Assembly (NCBI GenBank): GCA_905215115.1
Contig: CAJMOP010000038.1
Coordinates: forward strand, 1 to 16,906
Direction: 5' to 3'
Source of the DNA: an uncultured bacterium
GTDB taxonomy: Bacteria > Actinomycetota > Coriobacteriia > Coriobacteriales > Coriobacteriaceae
DNA length: 16,906 nucleotides
Below the pieces are notes generated by a model, which saw only the letters and a program-made list of their open reading frames with translations, was not told the origin of the DNA and searched no databases. This document shows positions 13,326-16,906 of this stretch, in pieces; within the stretch, counting starts at the first letter, position 1, and every line of letters starts with the position of its first letter. A program made the position numbers and the translations under genes.

Positions 13326-14465
13326 TTACTTCACATCGAACTCCACGCGATCGAGTTCGGGCACATTGAGGTCGATGAGCTTGCGGGCTACACGGCGGTC
13401 GTGTGCCCCAAGCGCCTCGCTTGTCGTCACATGGGCGACAACCTCGCGCTCGACAAGGCCCTCCTCCTCGTCTTCGGTGGCCGAGGTCTCGACGGCAACG
13501 GTGTAATCCTTAAAGCCCGGCAGCACCGCGGCAAGCTCGCGCGTGGTTTCGGTGACGCCGTAACCGTCCTGCACGCCGGCCTGCGCCGAGCCAATAGACC
13601 CCGCCGTCATAACGATGCAGGGGATGGCAAAGATCACCGTGCCCACGATGATGCGGCGGCGCACCTTGTGTGACAGCTCATCGACCTCGGCGTTTTCCTC
13701 GGCGGTCACAATGCCGTCGCCGTTGAGGTCGCGCTTGAGCGGCACGCGCAAAAGAAGCAGCACGGCTTCGGCAGCCAGTGCGATAAAGACCACGTTGATG
13801 CCAAACTCGTAGAGGGCTGAAAGAAACAGCGACCCGCTTGCGATGGCGATGCCATAGCCCGCCGCGCACAGGGGCGGCATGAGCGCGGTCGCCACGGCCA
13901 CGCCGGCGATGAGCGTGGCGGGTTCCTGGTCGCGCGAGTTGCCCAGGCCACCCGCAAAGCCGCCCGCGAGCGCGACGGCAAGGTCCCATACGGTGGGTGT
14001 CGAGTTATCGATGATGGCGGCCGTGGTGGTGCCAAGGGGCGAGAGCTTAAAGTACAGCGTGGACGTGATTAGACAAAAGACCATCTGCAGCGCGAGGCCG
14101 GCAATTGCCTCGACGGCAATCTCGCGGTCGAGCGTGGCAATGCCGTATGCCATGGCAAGGACCGAGCCCATGAGCGGGCAGATGAGCATGGCACCTACAA
14201 TGGCGATATCCGAGTTGATATCGAGGCCGATGCTCGCGATCAACATGGCAATGATCAGGATGCATAAGTGCGAGCCAGTCAGGCGCGCCCCGTTTACAAA
14301 GCGCTTGCGAATCACGTGATAGGGCGCGCGTCCCTCGCGTATGTTGAACGCCTGCTTAAGGAAACGGGTGGCATTCTCCATGGCCTCGCTGTGTGCAGGG
14401 CGTATACCGTGACGACGATGATGACGCTCGCGCAGCCGCTTGATCTGTTGTTTGTCGAGTTCCAT
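13326..14465 (-). CDS. DUF389 membrane protein with an EF-hand-like calcium loop
   Basis: This 379-residue protein has a polar, basic N-terminus (~residues 1-55), then about six hydrophobic helices with the DUF389 hallmarks IASIGLDINSDIAIVGAMLICPLMGSV and LIAGVAVATALMPPL. The family's function is unknown; transport is suspected. Residues 246-257 (DLNGDGIVTAEE) match the canonical 12-residue EF-hand loop at all ligand positions (D1, N3, D5, T9, E12), in the loop between two membrane helices. A charged domain after the last helix (~300-379) is likely soluble. The ATG has a GAGGT ribosome binding site, and a good promoter lies upstream. It is a single gene, convergent with the preceding one. Confidence 0.87.
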   Translation of the reverse strand: MELDKQQIKRLRERHHRRHGIRPAHSEAMENATRFLKQAFNIREGRAPYHVIRKRFVNGARLTGSHLCILIIAMLIASIGLDINSDIAIVGAMLICPLMGSVLAMAYGIATLDREIAVEAIAGLALQMVFCLITSTLYFKLSPLGTTTAAIIDNSTPTVWDLAVALAGGFAGGLGNSRDQEPATLIAGVAVATALMPPLCAAGYGIAIASGSLFLSALYEFGINVVFIALAAEAVLLLLRVPLKRDLNGDGIVTAEENAEVDELSHKVRRRIIVGTVIFAIPCIVMTAGSIGSAQAGVQDGYGVTETTRELAAVLPGFKDYTVAVETSATEDEEEGLVEREVVAHVTTSEALGAHDRRVARKLIDLNVPELDRVEFDVK

Positions 14466-14512
14466 GCTTACCTCGTTTAGCTTCTGAGCCGCTTCTTGCG
14501 TCTGTCGTCTTT

Positions 14513-14541
14513 ACTCTACACCGCGTTAGGCGAGGTGTCAG
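14513..14541 (-). promoter_or_regulatory. Candidate promoter of the DUF389 gene
   Basis: On the minus strand CTGACA (14536-14541) and TAGAGT (14513-14518) are 17 bases apart. They lie 48 bases from the start codon, in the 215-bp gap after the OPT gene. Confidence 0.5.
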
Positions 14542-14617
14542 ACAAGGTTTGTTGACCTGGAAGTCAGGCCAATCGACATGGCTAAAACGCCGCGAGGATC
14601 ATAAGAGTCAAATAGAC

Positions 14618-14655
14618 AAAAAAGCGCGGGGCCGGTTTGATTCCGACTCCGCGCT
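14618..14655 (-). terminator. Intrinsic terminator of the OPT transporter gene
   Basis: On the minus strand AGCGCGG and CCGCGCT form the outer stem, CGG/CCG continue it inside, and TTTTTT follows directly. It starts 26 bases after the restored stop codon of the transporter at 14681, which supports 14681 rather than the out-of-frame stop at 14538 as the original end of the gene. Confidence 0.85.
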
Positions 14656-14680
14656 CTGCGCTGGTGCGTTGTTGTTCGGC

Positions 14681-16397
14681 CTACCCCAGCAGGCTCAGAC
14701 CAACAGAGACAAACGCCAGGATAACGCCGACGATGGACTCGCCGCCGAGCAGGCCGCTGGCGACGACCAGGCCCTGCTCCTGGAAGGCGGCATCCTTGGA
14801 GGCCTTCTCCTCGTCCGAAAGACCGGCAGCGGCGTCGCGGCGTGCGGCCCACTTGTCGTAGGCGAGCTTGACGCAGGAGCCCAAGAAGGCCGTGAGCGAC
14901 ATGTAGAACGGCAGGTACACGCCCAGGCCGATCATCATGGCCGAGCCAGTACATGACGATGCCGGCGATAAAGCCGCCTACGAACCACGACACGCTCGGG
15001 ATGCCCGAGACCATGGTGGCGACGACGCTTGCCTGCGCGGCCACAAAGCTCTTGTCGGGGCCGAAAGCATCCGGACCATAGGCGGTGACGAGCGCGACCA
15101 TGACGGCAGCGGCGACCAGGGCGCCCACGATGCCGCCGATGGCCTGGCCGATCCACTGCGCACGCGGGTTGGTGCCCAGCACGGCGCCGGCCTTAAAGTC
15201 GTTCATGACGTCGCCCGCAAGGCCGCATGCCACGGCCACGATGCCGGCGATAAAGAACAGCTTGACCTGGGCGATCTGTGCGAAGGCAGCCACGATGAGC
15301 ATGACGATGAGGCCGAAGATCTCCATGGGGTCGATGCCCGTCTGGCCGCAGCTCTGCGCGCTCATGATGGTGGTGACAAAGGTGAACAGCGTGACGATGA
15401 CGGCCGGGACGGGGCCAAGGTCGAGCGCGATGGCGACGATCACGGCTATGGCGGCAGTACCCAGGCCGATGATGCCGGCGTCGAGCTTAAGCGAGCCCGA
15501 GATGAGCGACTGCTCGTCGGTGTCGCTGGAGCTGTCGGCGGCGAGGCCGCGGGCGATGCCGGCGACCTGCGGCAGGATGTCCTTGAGGACGACGGCGACG
15601 CCAAAGCCCATCATGAGGCCCATGCCGAGCGATTTGACGATGCCCTGCGCAGTCACAACGTCGAATAGACCCGCAGCGGTGCCGCCCACGATGATGCCAA
15701 AGTTACCTAGCAGCGCGCCGGCAAACCAGAAGGCAACCGGGGCGAAGCCAACCAAAAAGCCGATGGAGAGCAGCATGGGCGAGTTATAGATGGCAAAGGT
15801 CACGCCGGGGATATTGAGCGTGCACAGCATGCTGGGCACCACGCCCAGAGCGTCGCGAAGCACGCTGTAGATGCCTGCGATGGCCATGGAGCCAAAGAGC
15901 TGCTTGCCGGTCTTGCCGCCGGCCTCGGTAGCACGCAGGGTCTGAGCTGCGGCGTTGCCGGTAGGGAACTCCAGCGCGGCGTCCACGATAAAGTGACGGT
16001 GGATGAGCGCTGTCGCCAGAAGGCCCAGGATAGTGCCGGCGAGTGCCACGATAAACATGTCGAGCCAGCTGATCTGGTCGGCATAGCCCAGCATCCAGGC
16101 GCCCGGGATGGTAAACGCCAGGCCGCCGGCGACCATGGCGCCCGCGGACATGATGGTGTGGGTGACGTTGGCCTCGTTGAGGCTGGCGTTGCCCTCGTTG
16201 AGGCTGGCGTTGCCCATGAGCTTCAGGAAGAACAGCGAGATGACGGCAGCGAAAATAATCGGCCAGGGGAGTGCACCCATCTTGAGGGCCGTGTAGGCCG
16301 AGCTTGCCGTGATGATCACGCAGCCAAGGACGCCGATGACGACGCCGCGCAGCGTGAGTTGCCCGCGCATCGAAGCGCGGTTCGAGGGATTGCTCAT
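14681..16397 (-). pseudogene. OPT-family oligopeptide transporter, frame broken by an apparent 5-bp contraction
   Basis: Residues 1-486 read as a normal OPT-family peptide or metal-chelate transporter: about twelve helices, TLRGVVIGVLGCVI and YTALKMGALPWPI near the start, EFPTGNAAAQTLR in the middle. After MYWLG the frame is lost. The proper C-terminus (MMIGLGVYLPFYMS to VGLSLLG, 85 residues) lies in another frame ending at 14681. Restoring one extra CTCGG unit at 14939-14947 gives the continuous reading YWLGSAMMIGLGVY and a protein of about 573 residues. Without repair, translation runs 133 residues out of frame to 14538, past the terminator. The gene also has a 21-bp in-frame tandem duplication (GNASLNE twice, residues 62-75). 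The ribosome binding site AAAGGAG and start are intact. Recent inactivation, a phase-variable state, or a sequence error are the options. Confidence 0.85.
16172..16215. repeat. 21-bp perfect tandem duplication inside the OPT gene
   Basis: Bases 16173-16193 are repeated exactly at 16194-16214, adding seven residues in frame (GNASLNE-GNASLNE) in the loop just before the conserved SAGAMVAGGLAFT helix. The family normally has a single such segment here, so the second copy looks recent. Confidence 0.9.
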
Positions 16398-16507
16398 ATA
16401 AAACTCCTTTGCGTATATCCGCTTCCCCCGGGAGCGCCGTTACGGATACGGCGCGGGAAGTCGGGTTACCAAGGGCCGCCGCGTGAGCTCGCAAACGACC
16501 GCGCACC

Positions 16508-16513
16508 AGTATA
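16508..16513 (-). promoter_or_regulatory. Candidate -10 element of the OPT gene
   Basis: TATACT on the minus strand is the best -10 match upstream of the transporter, leaving a leader of about 105 bases. No good -35 is visible at 16-18 bases, so confidence is low. Confidence 0.3.
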
Positions 16514-16529
16514 GCGGCACGGCAGTTAA

Positions 16530-16560
16530 TTTGGGACTGGGCTTTTTTAGCTATCCCAAA
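16530..16560. repeat. Short dyad TTTGGGA...TCCCAAA
   Basis: The 7-bp arms at 16530-16536 and 16554-16560 flank a 17-base loop containing TTTTTT. It is 11 bases from the 78-bp hairpin and shares the TGGGAC motif with it, so it may be a decayed relative of the same repeat class. Confidence 0.5.
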
Positions 16561-16571
16561 CGAAGCCGAAG

Positions 16572-16649
16572 GATGATTATTCTGGGACGGGGATTTAAAA
16601 ATCATCAGGTACGCAATGGTTTTTAAATCCCCGTCCCAGAATAATCATC
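16572..16649. repeat. 78-bp hairpin element with perfect 30-bp arms
   Basis: Bases 16572-16601 are exactly the reverse complement of 16620-16649, around an 18-base loop; the arm core is TCTGGGACGGGGATTTAAAA. It lies between the divergent OPT and coaX genes, and its right arm reaches 4 bases from the coaX -10. The perfect match over 30 bp implies recent arrival or selection on the structure. There is no coding content. Confidence 0.9.
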
Positions 16650-16653
16650 GGGA

Positions 16654-16659
16654 TATACT
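16654..16659 (+). promoter_or_regulatory. Candidate -10 element of coaX
   Basis: TATACT sits 27 bases before the coaX start codon. The matching -35 position (16631-16636) falls inside the right arm of the 78-bp hairpin, so the element would supply part of the promoter. Confidence 0.45.
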
Positions 16660-16686
16660 GCTGGGCAGACGAAAGGAGCGCCGGCG

Positions 16687-16906
16687 ATGCTTAATGGGTG
16701 CGCATATATATTGACGGTCGACGTGGGCAACACGTTCATTCGCTTTGGCCTGTTTGCCGAGGATTCGGCCGCGGCGCAGGAATGTCCGCTTGCGACGTGC
16801 GAGATCACGACGCCGTCGAGCATCACGGCCGACGAGGCACGCATGCGACTTGTGCAGGTCATGGGCGCGCTCGCCGCCGATGCAGGTGTGCCCGGGGTGC
16901 TTGCAC
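16687..16906 (+). CDS. coaX: Type III pantothenate kinase, N-terminal part (runs off window)
   Basis: The 73 visible residues start MLNGCAYILTVDVGNTFIRFGLF. The VDVGNT motif is the ATP-phosphate-binding signature of CoaX, the first enzyme of coenzyme A synthesis, which phosphorylates pantothenate and belongs to the ASKHA fold. The ATG has a GAAAGGAG ribosome binding site, and a -10 lies 27 bases upstream. The later family segments fall outside the window, so completeness cannot be judged. Compared with the usual DVGNTNT, this copy has F for the second N and I for the last T, a mild departure at the motif edge. It is divergent from the OPT gene. Confidence 0.87.
   Translation, partial: MLNGCAYILTVDVGNTFIRFGLFAEDSAAAQECPLATCEITTPSSITADEARMRLVQVMGALAADAGVPGVLA

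Noticed and set aside
14538..14938. Out-of-frame tail (133 residues, Arg/Gly-rich) of the OPT reading frame as a genuine C-terminus
   Set aside because: It has no membrane segments, runs past the terminator at 14618-14655, and the family-like C-terminus exists in another frame over the same bases.
14937..15668. A 243-codon plus-strand frame opposite the OPT gene
   Set aside because: It encodes a His/Asp/Gly-rich low-complexity product with no ribosome binding site; it is a shadow of the transporter's codons.
16572..16649. The 78-bp hairpin as an intrinsic terminator of a neighbouring gene
   Set aside because: Both flanking genes are transcribed away from it, so there is no transcript for it to end; T-runs lie inside the stem, not after it.

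Overview
The window is high-GC, densely coded bacterial DNA. The gene content is an Amt/PII pair, a giant two-activase 2-hydroxyacyl-CoA dehydratase protein, DUF389 and OPT membrane proteins, and a CoaX-type pantothenate kinase. Together with several families of short dyad repeats between genes, this suggests a gut Coriobacteriia actinobacterium, most likely Collinsella or a close relative. That assignment is inference from gene content and style; there is no rRNA in the window.

Layout. At 1-180 is the tail of an unidentified gene. At 379-2043 is an ammonium transporter/PII operon. At 2118-4143 a TetR regulator is followed by an MFS exporter, with two near-identical 19-bp operator candidates in the gap and lower-GC sequence that looks acquired. 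At 4259-5116 is a HAD phosphatase whose leader is a 54-bp near-perfect dyad covering its ribosome binding site. At 5117-5555, between two copies of a 29-bp dyad repeat, lies a compact locus. It has a 41-residue hydrophobic/cationic peptide with a strong but structured ribosome binding site, plus a convergent promoter for a short antisense RNA; I read it as a candidate type I toxin-antitoxin module. At 5648-11173 a second TetR regulator sits 12 bases upstream of the 1600-residue dehydratase/activase. A strong terminator and a 130-bp inverted-repeat element follow. At 11590-12549 is a 3-hydroxyacyl-CoA dehydrogenase. At 12780-13269 a 12-residue leader ORF precedes a small membrane-anchored protein. 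On the minus strand are a DUF389 protein (13326-14465) and an OPT-family transporter (14681-16397). The transporter gene carries two slippage scars: a 21-bp in-frame tandem duplication and an apparent 5-bp contraction that breaks the frame. The window closes with a 78-bp perfect hairpin and the start of coaX on the plus strand.

How the parts fit. amt and the PII gene form the usual ammonium uptake and sensing unit, but this PII lacks the modifiable T-loop tyrosine. The TetR/dehydratase operon and the following dehydrogenase both point to CoA-thioester chemistry of 2- and 3-hydroxyacids, as in amino-acid fermentation; a direct pathway link is inferred. The most interesting region is 5117-5555: opposed promoters, a sequestered ribosome binding site, 5'-to-3' complementarity in the mRNA, and a membrane peptide all coincide within about 300 bases.
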